NCBI GenBank assembly: GCA_020632995.1
Contig: JACKEN010000001.1
Span: 1,334,001 to 1,398,000 of the forward strand
Source of the DNA: Deltaproteobacteria bacterium
GTDB taxonomy: Bacteria > Myxococcota > Kuafuiibacteriia > Kuafuiibacteriales > Kuafuiibacteriaceae
Direction: 5' to 3'
DNA length: 64,000 nucleotides
Shown here: one piece after another, positions 37,966-47,555 of the stretch
How positions within the stretch are numbered: position 1 is the first letter of the stretch
Layout of the letters: the number at the start of each line of letters is the position of its first letter
The notes under the pieces: generated by a model
Database searches by the model: none
Seen by the model: the letters and a program-made list of their open reading frames with translations, nothing else
Told to the model about the DNA's origin: nothing
Position numbers and translations under genes: made by a program

Positions 37966-38897
37966 GTGATCACCCGCGGACACCTGGAGGCGTTCCTGGA
38001 GGTCGCGGCGGCCGAGTCCATCCAGGCCGCGGCGAAGAAGAGCGGGCGCTCCCGGGCGACCTACCACCGCCAGCTGGCCGAGCTGCGGGCCCTGCTCGGC
38101 GCCCCGGAGCTGCTGGCGCGCGCCCCCGGGCAGCGCCACACCGTCCTCACCCCGGCCGGGGCGGCGCTGCGGGACCGGGCCCAAGCCTTGTTGTCGCGAT
38201 GGGACCGCTGGGAGGCCGAGACCCGGGACGCCCTGGGCGCGGCGGCCCATCGGGTCCGGGTCGGCGCCCTGGCCGGGGCCTTCGACCTGCTGGCCGACGT
38301 GGTGGCGGAGCTGGGCGGGCCCTACGTGCTCGTGGAGTACCCGGGCGACCGCCTGGCCGCCGCGGTGAGCCAGGGCGCGGTGGACCTCGGCTTCGGCACC
38401 CGCACCCCCGACGCCGAGGCGCGCAACCTGGCCTTCGAGCCGTGGGGGCCGCCTCCCCTGGGCTGTGATCCTCCCCGCCGCCCAGGCCGAGCGCTTCGGC
38501 GAGCGGGTGAGCCTGGCCGAGCTGCACGACGTGCCGATGGTGGTGCACCGGGGCGGCCCGGCGCGGGCGCTGTTGGACCAGCACTTCGCAAGCCACCCTG
38601 CGGGCCCGCTCACCCTGGTGGCGGCGTGCGAGGTCGAGAGCACCCCCGCATGGTCGACATGGTGGCCCGGGGCTTCGGCCCCGCGGTGGTGAGCCTGTTC
38701 CGCCTGCGCTTTTTGCCCGACGAGGGCGTGGTGGCCCAGGCCGCTGGTGGACGGGCCGCCCGCGCTGGAGGCCGGGGTGTACTCCCGGCGCGGTGCGCCG
38801 CTGGGGGCGGAGGCAAGGCGGCTTGCGGACGCGGGGCTGGGAGGCCTTCGGCGCGGTGCTCCGGGCTCAGTCCGTGGGCTCCCGGCGAGCCAGGTAG
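37966..38897 (+). CDS. LysR-type transcriptional regulator (frame broken about four times)
   Basis: An N-terminal winged helix-turn-helix (LEAFLEVAAAESIQAAAKKSGRSR split as AAAKKSGRSRATYHRQLAEL) and the linker helix are followed by an inducer-binding domain. Continuous protein logic requires shifts near 38450-38462, 38643-38655, 38738-38745 and 38825-38835, giving VILPAAQAERFGERVSLAEL, MVDMVARGFGPAVVSLFRL, VYSRRGAPLGAEARRL and finally WEAFGAVLRAQSVGSRRAR before TAG at 38897. GTG at 37966 was chosen; TTG at 37960 is possible. Its position opposite the aconitase-family gene suggests that it controls it. It is either badly sequenced or a decaying gene. Confidence 0.7.
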
Positions 38898-40216
38898 ACC
38901 CACGGGCTCTCCGCCTCCAGCTCTGGGGTGATCGAGATGGGTCTGTGGACCACGCGCTGCCGTCCCAAAGGTCGGCGCGCCACGGCTTCTGTTGATTCCC
39001 TGGGCTTCGAAGCCCTTCGAGTGCGCGCTTTTCGATCTCGCGGATCCGTTCCCTCATGATTGCAGGCATCTGCTCCTCGGTCAGCCTGGAGGTTCGCCCG
39101 TCGGGGCACCCGAAGCGCACGCAGTAGATCGGCGGCAGGTGCGCGTTGAGGCACCGGAACGCGTCGCCCTGGTCGTCGGACACCCACAGCGACCCGGTGG
39201 TGCTCCCGAAGGCCAGCGACTGCCCTGCCCCGTCCACGTCCAGGGCGTGGCGGTAGACCAGGTCGTAGGCGTCCTCCTGGGGCAGGCCCTCGGTGAGGAC
39301 CTCGAAGCTCTTCCCACCGTCCCGAGTGCGGGCCACGATGACCCGGCCGTCCTTGGGGAGCCGCTGCTCGTCCTTGATCGCCGGCACCACCCACGCCGTC
39401 TCGGGGTCGGTCGGGTGGGCGGCCATCGCGAAGCCGAAGGTGCTGGGCAGGCCGCCTTGCAGCTCGGTCCAGGTGTCGCCGCCGTCGGTGGAGCGGAAGA
39501 TGCCGTTGTGGTGCTGGCACCAGAGCACGTCGGGCACCGCGGCGCAGCGCACCACCCGGTGCGGGTCCTGGCCCACCGGGTCGCCCGCGTGCTCGGGCGG
39601 CGCGTAGTCGGCGCGCATCCCGGTGTACTCGCAGCGCCAGGTCTCGCCGTCGTCCTCGGTGCGCCAGACCCCGCCCACCGAGACCGCCACCGCCACCTTG
39701 CGGCCGTCCTCGGGGTGCACCGAGATGCTGTGGATGCCGGCGAAGTCGTAGCCCCCGCCCGCCCAGCGCTTCCGGTCCGGGGTGGTCCCACAGGCTGCGG
39801 ACGAGGGTCCACGAGGCGCCGTCGTCGTCGCTCCGGAACAGGCCGCCAGGGATGGTGCCGGCCCACAGGCGCCCGGGCTGGCTGGTGTGCCCCGCCTCGA
39901 GGCTCCAGAGCATCTGTACGCTCCAAGGCACCGGCTGCTTGCGGAACGGGTCGATGTCCTCCACGCCCTCGGGCTTGGGCGGGTACGCCGGCGCCGCGCC
40001 CTCGGTGAAGCTGCGCCCGCCGTCGGTGGAGCGGTGGAGCTTCGTGCCGAAGTGCCCGTGCTTCACCGCGGCGTGGATGGTCCCGGTCCGCGGGTCCTGG
40101 AGGACCATCGGCACCTCCACCCCCATGAACTGGCGCGCCGCCACCTGCCACTCGCCGCCCTCGCGCTCGAGGATGAAGAGCCCCTTGCGCGTCCCCACCA
40201 ACAACCTGTCCGCCAT
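38867..40216 (-). CDS. BNR/exo-alpha-sialidase-like beta-propeller protein (frame broken twice)
   Basis: The start (MADRLLVGTRKGLFILER) and repeated Asp-box motifs (STDGGRSFTEG, SDDDGASWTLV, EDDGETWRCEY, STDGGDTWTELQ, TRDGGKSFEVL) identify a BNR-repeat propeller. It has no signal peptide, so it is cytoplasmic. The frame shifts near 39776 (one extra base) and again near 38960-39005, after which VVHRPISITPELEAES ends at 38867. The two shifts compensate (1,350 bp in total). The sialidase label reflects fold only: catalytic Arg triad and Asp were not confirmed. It is followed upstream, 4 bp from its start, by a MoaD-like gene, a pairing seen in other bacteria. Confidence 0.8.
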   Translation of the reverse strand: MADRLLVGTRKGLFILEREGGEWQVAARQFMGVEVPMVLQDPRTGTIHAAVKHGHFGTKLHRSTDGGRSFTEGAAPAYPPKPEGVEDIDPFRKQPVPWSVQMLWSLEAGHTSQPGRLWAGTIPGGLFRSDDDGASWTLVRSLWDHPGPEALGGRGLRLRRHPQHLGAPRGRPQGGGGGLGGRGLAHRGRRRDLALRVHRDARRLRAARARGRPGGPGPAPGGALRRGARRALVPAPQRHLPLHRRRRHLDRAARRPAQHLRLRDGRPPDRPRDGVGGAGDQGRAAAPQGRPGHRGPHSGRWEELRGPHRGPAPGGRLRPGLPPRPGRGRGRAVAGLREHHRVAVGVRRPGRRVPVPQRAPAADLLRALRVPRRANLQADRGADACNHEGTDPRDRKARTRRASKPRESTEAVARRPLGRQRVVHRPISITPELEAESPWVYLARREPTD

Positions 40217-40220
40217 TCGA

Positions 40221-40490
40221 TCAGCCTCCCGAGAGCGCCTGCATCACGTAGATCTCGTCCGCCGCCCCCACCGGATCCGAGAGCCCCTCGCGGTCGTGCA
40301 CCTGCACGCCCTTCACGAACACCGTCACGTGCTTCCTCAGGCCGCCCTGATCCTCCAGGATGTACCCTCGGAGCGCAGGATGCATTGCAAACACCGCGTC
40401 GAGCACAACCCGCACCGTGGCGCCCTCGGCGTCCACCGACGGGCAGTCCACGTGCCGGCGCAGGTTCTGCGTGAAATGCACCGTGGCCAT
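40221..40490 (-). CDS. MoaD/ThiS-family ubiquitin-like sulfur-carrier protein
   Basis: The 89-residue protein has the beta-grasp pattern of MoaD/ThiS and ends in SGG. Carrier proteins of this family are thiocarboxylated on the terminal Gly. No E1-like activator, MoaE or ThiG gene is nearby. The sequence (VHFTQNLRRHVDCPSV, DAVFAMHPALRGYIL) matches the MoaD-like family usually found beside BNR-repeat proteins. It starts at ATG 40490 and its stop is 4 bp before the partner gene, so the two are probably made together. Confidence 0.85.
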   Translation of the reverse strand: MATVHFTQNLRRHVDCPSVDAEGATVRVVLDAVFAMHPALRGYILEDQGGLRKHVTVFVKGVQVHDREGLSDPVGAADEIYVMQALSGG

Positions 40491-40586
40491 GAGCGCGGAA
40501 AGTTACTACGGAGCGGCCGGATTGCCACCCGTATTCATCCGATGAAGTCTTCCAGGACGCACCGCATCATAGTAGCGGAGGCGGAC

Positions 40587-40798
40587 ATGAAGCTCGCATT
40601 CATCTCCCTCACCCTCGCCGCTGCCCTCCTCGGGAGCGGCTGCGCACCCAGCTGCACGGCGCCAACAAGGTCGGCGGCCCCGAGAGCTCGACCTGGGTGT
40701 TCATCAACGTCGACAACAAGGACCTCCAAGGCGTCTACCGCTGCGCGGAGACCGGCGACGAGGGCCCCGTCTGCATCAAGGCCAAGCTCAAGAAGTAG
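40587..40798 (+). CDS. Small lipoprotein (frame broken once)
   Basis: An ATG at 40587 behind GCGGAGG starts a lipoprotein signal (MKLAFISLTLAAALLGSGC). One or two bases later the frame must shift (near 40640-40648) to continue TQLHGANKVGGPESSTWVFI, then NVDNKDLQGVYRCAETGDEG, ending CIKAKLKK at 40798. The product would have about 70 residues with two Cys in the mature part. It is too short and broken to stand as a normal ORF but has a good ribosome-binding site, signal, and stop. Its end overlaps the convergent aminotransferase gene by 11 bp. Function unknown. Confidence 0.6.
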
Positions 40799-41961
40799 CG
40801 CGCCAGACCTCCCTGAGCGCCTCCACCAGCCGCCGGTAGTCCTGGGGCGCGTTGTAGACCTGGGCCGAGATCCTGAGCAGCCGCCAGCGCTGAAAGCGCA
40901 TCACCGGGAGCTCCAGCCCTCGCGCGAACAGCGCGTGGTGCACCCGGTCCATGCCGAACGCCCCGGGCTCCGGGGCCTCGTCCAGGATCACCGTGGCGAG
41001 GCTCCCCAACATCTCGCTCGGGCCCGCCGGCTCGACCCCGAACGCGTCCACCAGGAGCTGCCGCCCCTCCAGCACCAGGGCCCGGTTGGCCGCCATCGCC
41101 GACGGCAGGCCGCCCGGCAGGATGCCTTGCATGAACGCCAGAGCCGCGGGGAGCGCGAGCACCGCGGTGGGGTCGGTGGTCCCGACCCAGTCCAGCTCCA
41201 CCTGGAAGCGGGGCCGGCCGTCCTCGGGGGCGTTGGCGCCGTGGCTGGTCACCACGGGGCGCAGGCTGTCCTGCAGGTCGCGGCGCACGTGCAGGATCGC
41301 CGCGCCCTTGGGGGCGCAGAGCCACTTGTGGGCGTTGGCGGTGTAGTAGGCGGCGCCGAGCCGGTCGAGGTCGAGCGGGAGCATGCCGAGGGCGTGGGCC
41401 CCGTCCACCACCGCCTCCACCCCGCGCGGCGAGCGCGGGCACCAGGCGCTCCACCGGGAGCACCAGGCCGGTGGGGCTGGTGACGTGGTCGAGCACCGCG
41501 AGCTTCGTCCGAGGCGTCACCGCGGCCAGCACCGCGTCCACCACCGCGTCGGGGCCCGGACAGGGCAGCGGCAGCGCCGCCACCACCACCTCCGCCCCCC
41601 GCAGCTCCGCCCAGCGCCGGGCCGCGTTGTTGCACGCGTTGTAGCCGTGGTCGGTGATCAGCACCTGGTCGCCGGGCGCGAGCGGGAACGACGCCAGCGC
41701 GGTGTTCACCCCGGTGGTCGCGTTGTTCACGAAGGCGAGGTCCCGGGGCGAGGCCCCCACGAGGGCGGCCATCGCCTCCCGTGCCGCCTCCCACAGCGCG
41801 GGCAGCTCCCTGATGAAGAAGCGCACGGGCTCCGCCTCCAGGCGCGCTCGCAACTCGGCTTGCACCTCTTGCACGACCCGGGGGCAGGCCCCGAAGGAGC
41901 CGTGGTTCAGGAACGTGATGGTCGGATCCAGGGTCCAGTGGGAGGCCAACGGCGAGGGCAT
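40788..41961 (-). CDS. Class V PLP aminotransferase, isopenicillin-N-epimerase-like (frame broken once)
   Basis: About 391 residues. Motifs: NHGSFGACPRVVQEVQ, VNNATTGVNTAL, DHVTSPTGLVLP, DGAHALGMLPLDLDRLG and the PLP lysine in ANAHKWLCAPKG. The frame breaks near 41430, where CGCG appears two bases short of the run needed. Proteins of this subfamily are PLP enzymes acting as epimerases, desulfurases or aminotransferases, and the name isopenicillin N epimerase is mostly historical; the substrate is unknown. The ATG at 41961 lies 50 bp from the divergent phosphatase gene. Confidence 0.85.
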
Positions 41962-42011
41962 GCCGGTTTTGCTAGCACGGCGGGCGCCCGGTCGCGCTAT
42001 GGTCCCCGGCC

Positions 42012-42707
42012 ATGGAGATCCTCCTCATCCGGCACGCGCGCCCCGGCTGGGTGGCCGATGGCCGCGGGGTGTTGGACCCCGCCCTGACCCCCGAGGGCGA
42101 GGCCCAGGCCCAGCACCTGGGCGAGGCGGTCCACGCCTGGCGCAGGAAGCCCAAGACCCTGTGGGTGTCCCCCGCCGCCCGGGCGCGGCAGACCGCGGCG
42201 CCGGTGGCCCGGGCCCTCGGCCTCGAGCCGGTGGAGCACGGGTGGCTGGAGGAGATCCGCCTGCCCCCCGACTGGGACGGCGCCGCCGCCCTCGACATCC
42301 GCGACCACTTCGCCACCGCCCGCAGCCGCACCGAGGCCCAGTGGTGGGCCGGGATCCCGGGCGGGGAGTCGTTCCACGACTTCGAGGCCCGGGTGACCGA
42401 GAACATGGCCGCCGCCCTCGGCGCGCTCGGCATCCGGCGCCGGCAGGGCGCCGAGGCCGAGGCCCCGCTCTACGACCTGCCGGAGCCCGACCAGGTCCTG
42501 GCCATCGTCGCCCACGGGGGCACCAACGCGGTGCTCACCTCGTACCTGCTGGGCCTGCCGATGGTGCCCTGGGCGTGGGAGCGCTTCGTGACGGAGCACG
42601 CCTCGGTGACCCGCCTGCGGGCCGCGCCCCTGTTGGGCGGCCACATCTTCGGCCTCCGGGAGCACAGCGACGCCAACCACGTGCCCGGGCATCTGCGCTC
42701 GCGTTAG
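42012..42707 (+). CDS. Histidine phosphatase superfamily protein
   Basis: The 231-residue protein has the RHG-type phosphohistidine signature IRHARPG at residues 6-12 and the second catalytic His in IVAHGGTN. The substrate is not evident; relatives include phosphoglycerate mutases and small-molecule phosphatases. It is the first gene of a rightward run with bacterioferritin (27 bp away) and the DUF455/ATP-grasp fusion. The Ala/Arg content is typical of the window and no signal is present. Confidence 0.87.
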   Translation: MEILLIRHARPGWVADGRGVLDPALTPEGEAQAQHLGEAVHAWRRKPKTLWVSPAARARQTAAPVARALGLEPVEHGWLEEIRLPPDWDGAAALDIRDHFATARSRTEAQWWAGIPGGESFHDFEARVTENMAAALGALGIRRRQGAEAEAPLYDLPEPDQVLAIVAHGGTNAVLTSYLLGLPMVPWAWERFVTEHASVTRLRAAPLLGGHIFGLREHSDANHVPGHLRSR

Positions 42708-42734
42708 CCCGGCGGCTGGGCTAGATCTGACCCC

Positions 42735-43178
42735 ATGCCCATGCACGATCTCGACAACGCGGCGACGGTGGAGGTGCTCAACCGCATCATGGAGGCGGAG
42801 CTCGCGGGGGTGGTGCTCTACACCCACTACTCCCTCATGATCACCGGGCCCAACCGCATCCCGATCGTGCAGTTCATGAAGGGCCAGGCCAACGAGTCGC
42901 TCATGCACGCTCAGCAGGTGGGCGAGCTCCTCACCGGCCTCGATGGGCACCCCAGCCTCCGCATCGCGTCGCTGGACGAGACCCACAAGCACAGCATCCG
43001 CGACATCCTGACCGAGAGCCTGGCCCACGAGCAGCGCGCGACCTCGCTGTACAAGGAGCTGCTGCACGTGGTGGAGGACGCCTCGGTCTACCTCGAGGAG
43101 TTCGCGCGCTCCATGATCGGGCAGGAGGAGATCCATCAGCTCGAGCTGAAGAAGATGCTCCGCGACTACGGAGGCTGA
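42735..43178 (+). CDS. Bacterioferritin-like ferritin family protein
   Basis: The 147-residue four-helix protein has paired carboxylate/His ligands (AELAGVVLYTHY, QANESLMHAQQV, LAHEQRATSLYK, IGQEEIHQLEL), matching bacterioferritin and DUF2202/Dps-like di-iron ferritins. Such proteins oxidise and store iron. It starts at ATG 42735 and ends 5 bp before the next gene, whose GGAGG lies inside the stop region, so the two are tightly coupled. Confidence 0.85.
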   Translation: MPMHDLDNAATVEVLNRIMEAELAGVVLYTHYSLMITGPNRIPIVQFMKGQANESLMHAQQVGELLTGLDGHPSLRIASLDETHKHSIRDILTESLAHEQRATSLYKELLHVVEDASVYLEEFARSMIGQEEIHQLELKKMLRDYGG

Positions 43179-43183
43179 GCGGC

Positions 43184-45260
43184 GTGGAGCTCAGGGCCCT
43201 GGCCGAGGCGGTGCTCTTCAGCGCCCGCATGGACGGAAAGCTCCTCCGCCCCGACGCGCTCACCGACGCCGCCCCGGCCCTCGCCCTCGTCCAGCTCCCC
43301 GACGCCCCCGGCCGCCCCGCTGGCCTGGTGCTGGGCGCGGGCAAGAAGGCGCCCTTCCCCGCCGACCTCACCGCCGACTCCGGGCGCGGCCTCGCCATGC
43401 ACTTCTTCGCCAACCACGAGCTGTTGGCGATGGAGCTCATGGCCCTGATGCTCCTGCGCTTCCCCGACGCGGACCCCGCGTTCCGCATGGACCTCGCCCG
43501 CACCATCGCCGAGGAGCAAGACCACTTGCGCCTCTACCAGGGCCGGATGGAGGCCCTCGGGGTGGGCCTCGGCGACCTGCCGGTGAGCGCCTTCTTCTGG
43601 CAGGCGATGCGCGGCGCCCCCGACCCCCTCACCTTCGTGGTGCAGATGGCCCTCACCTTCGAGCAGGCCAACCTCGACTACTGCCTGCACTACAAGGCGC
43701 GGTTCCTCGCCGAGGGCGACGCGGCCAGCGCCGACGTGCTGGAGCAGGTCTACCAGGACGAGGTCGGTCACGTGCTCCACGGGGTCCGGTGGTTCAACGC
43801 CTGGCGCCCCCCGGGCGAGAGCGACTGGGAGGCGTACCTGAAGCGCCTGCCCGCCCCGATGACCCCGGCCCGGGCCAAGGGGCCGGTGCTCGACGTGGCG
43901 GGGCGGCGCCGGGCCGGGCTGAGCGAGGACTTCGTGCGCCACCTCGCGGTGTACAGCGCCTCCAAGGGCCGCCGACCCCGGCTCTGGCTCTTCGAGCCGT
44001 GGCTGGAGGAGGCCCTGGCCGCGGGCGACGCCCCCTTCACCCCCACGCGCGCAGGTCACCGCCCTCGCCCGGGATCTGGCCCCCGCCTTCGCCCTCCTCG
44101 GCAGCCCGGACGACCAGGTGCTCCTCGACGCGGCGCCCCCGCTGGGCCACCTCGAGCACCTCGCGCAAGCAGGCCTGCAGCTCCCGGAGGTCGTGCTGCC
44201 GAGCGATCTCGAGGCCATCCTGCAGGACGACCTGCGCGCGCCGGAGCGGGTGGTGCCGTGGGGGGTCACAGCGCGCGCCGCCGCCCTCGCCCGGCGGGTG
44301 GGCGCCCCCCTCCCCGAGGCCCCGGTGCGGCGCTGGTCCTCCAAGCTCGCGAGCCGCGCCCTCCTGCAGTCCTTCTTGCGTGACCACGCCGACGACCGCC
44401 TCCTCGGGCCGCCCGACGCGCTCCTCGGCGAGGTGGTGACCACCCTCGACGCCGCCCTGGCCGCGGCGGACGCCATCCGCGCGGCCGAGCCCGCCCGCGC
44501 GGCGCTGGTGAAGGCCCCCCTCTCGGCCAGCGGCCGGCACCGGGTGCGGCTCCTGGTGGGTGAGGCGCTGTCGCCCGGCCAGCGCGGCTTCCTGGAGGGG
44601 GCCCTGGGCCAGGCAGGGGCGCTCTGGGTGGCGCCCTGGCTCCCACGCCTGCGCGACATGGGGGTGCCGTTCGAGGTGCTGCCCTCGGGCCAGGTGCGGG
44701 AGGACGGCCCCCTGTGGATGCTCACCGACCCCAAGGGCGCCTACCTGGGTCACGTGCTCGGCCCCGCCGACCTGGGCCTGTCCGCCCCGGTGCGACGCGC
44801 GCTCCACGCCCACGGCCCGTGGCTGGAGCGGGTGCGCGCCGCGGTGCGCGCCGCGGGCGCGGCCCTCGCCGAGAGCGGCTACGCCGGCCCGGCCGGCCTC
44901 GACGTCTTCATCTACGGGCGCGAGGAACCTGCGCAGGTCCACCTGCACCCGCTGGTCGAGGTGAACCCGCGCCACACCATGGGCCACGTCGCCCGGCGGC
45001 TCGCCCGGGCGGTGGCCCCCGGGGTCCTGGCGGTCTTCGCCCCGGTCCGGGCGCGCGACGCAGGTGATCTCGCCAAGTGGGCCGAGGCCCTCCCCCCGCC
45101 CCGCCGCGGTGAGCGGGGGCTGGTGAGCGGTGTGGTCCGGCTCGCCGATCCCACGGCGGCACGCCACACGCTGCCGGTGCTCGCGGTGGGGTCCTCGATC
45201 GAGCTCCTTCGGGTGGGCGCGTTGGGCGCGGCGCTCGGGCCGCTCCCTACTCCCGCGTGA
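43184..45260 (+). CDS. DUF455 ferritin-like domain fused to an ATP-grasp-like domain (frame broken once)
   Basis: Residues ~1-280 match DUF455, a di-iron-type four-helix family: NHELLAMELMALMLLRFP, EEQDHLRLYQGR, FEQANLDYCLHY and VYQDEVGHVLHGVRWFNAW supply Glu and His ligands. After a break near 44045-44056 the frame continues for ~380 residues with an ATP-grasp-like end, AGPAGLDVFIYGRE and LVEVNPRHTMGHVARRL. The fused product would be about 692 residues. A GTG start at 43184 sits behind GGAGG. ATP-grasp enzymes ligate carboxylates to amines, so the combination with a di-iron oxygenase-like fold hints at a two-step modification. It may act on peptides or metabolites; nothing shows which. No stop separates the domains. 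Confidence 0.78.
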
Positions 45261-47543
45261 TCGGGGTCGTCACCTCGGTGATCGAGACGTCCTCGAGGCT
45301 CAGGTTGAGGGGGCGTCCGGCCCCGATGGTGAGGCCCACTTCGCTCCCGCTCACCGCGCCGGAGCGAAACCGGGCGTCCGTCACCGGCTCGATGTGCAGG
45401 CCAACCTGCCCGCCCGCACCCGGAAGCGCTCCGCGCGGAGCCCGCCGCCGTCCACCACCTCGAAGCCGCCCGAGCCTGGATCGAAGGTCTCGGTCTCCAC
45501 CGCGACGTCGCTCGCCTCCACCTCCCCCTCGGTCGGGCCACAGTCCACCAGCTGGAGCACCGGCACCGTCCCGTCGACGAAGAGCCCGAACCCGGCCGCG
45601 TCCGGAGGCGGCCAGGCGCTCCACCGTGGCCGGCCGCACCTCGACGAGCGACACCGCGTCACCCCCGGTGTCGCGCACGTCCAGATCACGGAGGTGGGCG
45701 CTCCCGCAGTAGGCGTGGATCCCCCGGAAGGCCGCACCTCGAAGCACGACCCGCTCCAGGGTGGTGTCCGCCTTCTCGAGGCTGATCACCGCGCTGTCGT
45801 CGAAGCGGACGACCTCGGTGCCCTCTACCGTCAGGTCGCGGATCCTACCCTCCACCGGGCCGTTGTTGCCCCCGAGGCGCAGGGCGCCCCCCGGGGCCTG
45901 GGTGACCCAGCCCCGCTCGAGGTCGAGGACGGTGCGGTGCATCGGGGGGCTCGAGGCGTCGATGCCCCGGATGTTCATCCGGGTGAAGCCCACGTCCTCC
46001 ATCACCAACCGGATCCCGTCCCCCGCCACGCCGGACCCGGTCTCGGTGCCCTCGACATACAGCCGACGCGTCACCAGCTCGGTGTAGGGGACCTCGGTGG
46101 GCCCGCAGTGCTCGGGGCAGCCGCCGGTGCAGTGGAACTCCAGCTGGCACGCGGACACCTTCACCCCGTCCCCGCGCACGTCGTAGATGCCCACGTCCTC
46201 GATCCGCACCGAGGGCGGACCAACCACGTTCAAGCCATTGCCGGGGCTGCCCCGGATGTCGGTGCGGAGCAGCTCCACGTCATCGCACAGCTGGCAGGCG
46301 ATGAGGTGGAGCGCCACGCCGGCGCGGCCGAAGAGCAGGCTGTCCTGCACCGAGATCCGGCTGTCCTCGAACGCCGCCACCACCTGGTGCGCGTCCACCG
46401 TGCTCTCGGTGATGCGGATCGTGCCCCCGATGGTGGCGACCGCGACGATGTCACGGATCCCGGAGGTCCGGATGACCGAGCGGCTCACCGTGAGCGTGCT
46501 CCCCGCCACCGCGAGCGCGTTCCCCTCGAGCGCGCTCACCTCCACCATGTCCAGCGCGGTGTCCACGCTGGTCCACAGCCCGTTCTCGAGCCGGTTCGGG
46601 ACCTCGAGCCGCAGCCGCGAAAGGCGCAGGCTGCCCTGCGAGACCCCCCAGGGCTGCTCGATGACGAGGGTGGTGCGCTCGGGGCAGAGCCCCACCACCC
46701 GCCGCCCCACGCTGTACATCGGCAGCGCGGGGTCGAGCGTGTACGCGCCCTCGCCCAGCACCACGTCACCGCCGGCGGCCCAGGCGTCCTCCAGGCGTCC
46801 GTAGGGCGCTGCCTCGGTGCCGTCACCGCCGACGGCGCCGGCCTGTACGTAGACCGGGGCCCGCGCGTCCTCGGGGGTGAAGAAGGGCGCGCTCGGGCAG
46901 GCCACGATCGGCAGGCACGCCTTCGCCACCCGATCGAAGCGCTGGCCCTCGTCGCACGGGGCCATCGGGGGGGCGGGCGGGCGGCAGAAGCCGTCGGCGC
47001 CCGGGGTCCAGGTCGAGGGGCAGGGCTCGGTGGGCGCGGCGGGCGGCGCGACGTCCTCCAGCGCGCAGGTCGCCTTGCAGATGACCTCGCTCGAGCCGCC
47101 GAGAGGCACCCGCCCGCCACCACGCAGGCCTCCGCGTCCATGGCCGGGAAGCGGAAGCGCTCGAGCAAGCCGGCCGGGAGCTCTCCCGGAGCCCAGCCCC
47201 AGGCGCCGCCCTCACGGCGACCCTGGCGGACGAGGTCCGGGCTCGGGAAGGGGCGTGGGCCGTCACCCCCGGGCCGCAGGTGGCCCCGTGGGACCTGCAG
47301 GATCTCCGGGGTGGCGTCGAAGGCGAGCGCGAGCACATCGTCGTCCGGCCACGCGAGCGCGGCGGCCGGCTCGTCGCCGCCCTGCACCAGCATCACCGGC
47401 GCGTCGCCGGTCGCGCCCACCACCAGCACGAGGGTGCCGAGCGGGCCCTCGAAGGGGGCGGGCACCGCGACGCCGTCGACGCAGGCGGCGCCCAAGCACG
47501 AGGCGAGCAGCGCCGCCCATACCCGACCGCCGCACCCCCACAT
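45247..47543 (-). CDS. Secreted right-handed beta-helix lipoprotein (frame broken about three times)
   Basis: The gene begins at ATG 47543 with a signal and lipidated Cys (WAALLASCLGAACVDG). The frame breaks near 47105 (between EACVVAGG and PLGGSSEVICKATC), near 45605 and near 45425. The bulk is a Cys-containing domain (CPSTWTPGADGFCRPPA) followed by roughly 20 short parallel beta-helix turns (TLTVSRSVIRTSGIRDIVAV, IRITESTVDAHQVVAAF, ISVQDSLLFGRAGVALHLI). Beta-helix folds often bind or cut polysaccharides, but no pectate lyase-type catalytic residues could be identified. It ends at 45247, overlapping the end of the convergent DUF455/ATP-grasp gene by 14 bp. Confidence 0.8.
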
Positions 47544-47555
47544 CCCGCCAGCGTA

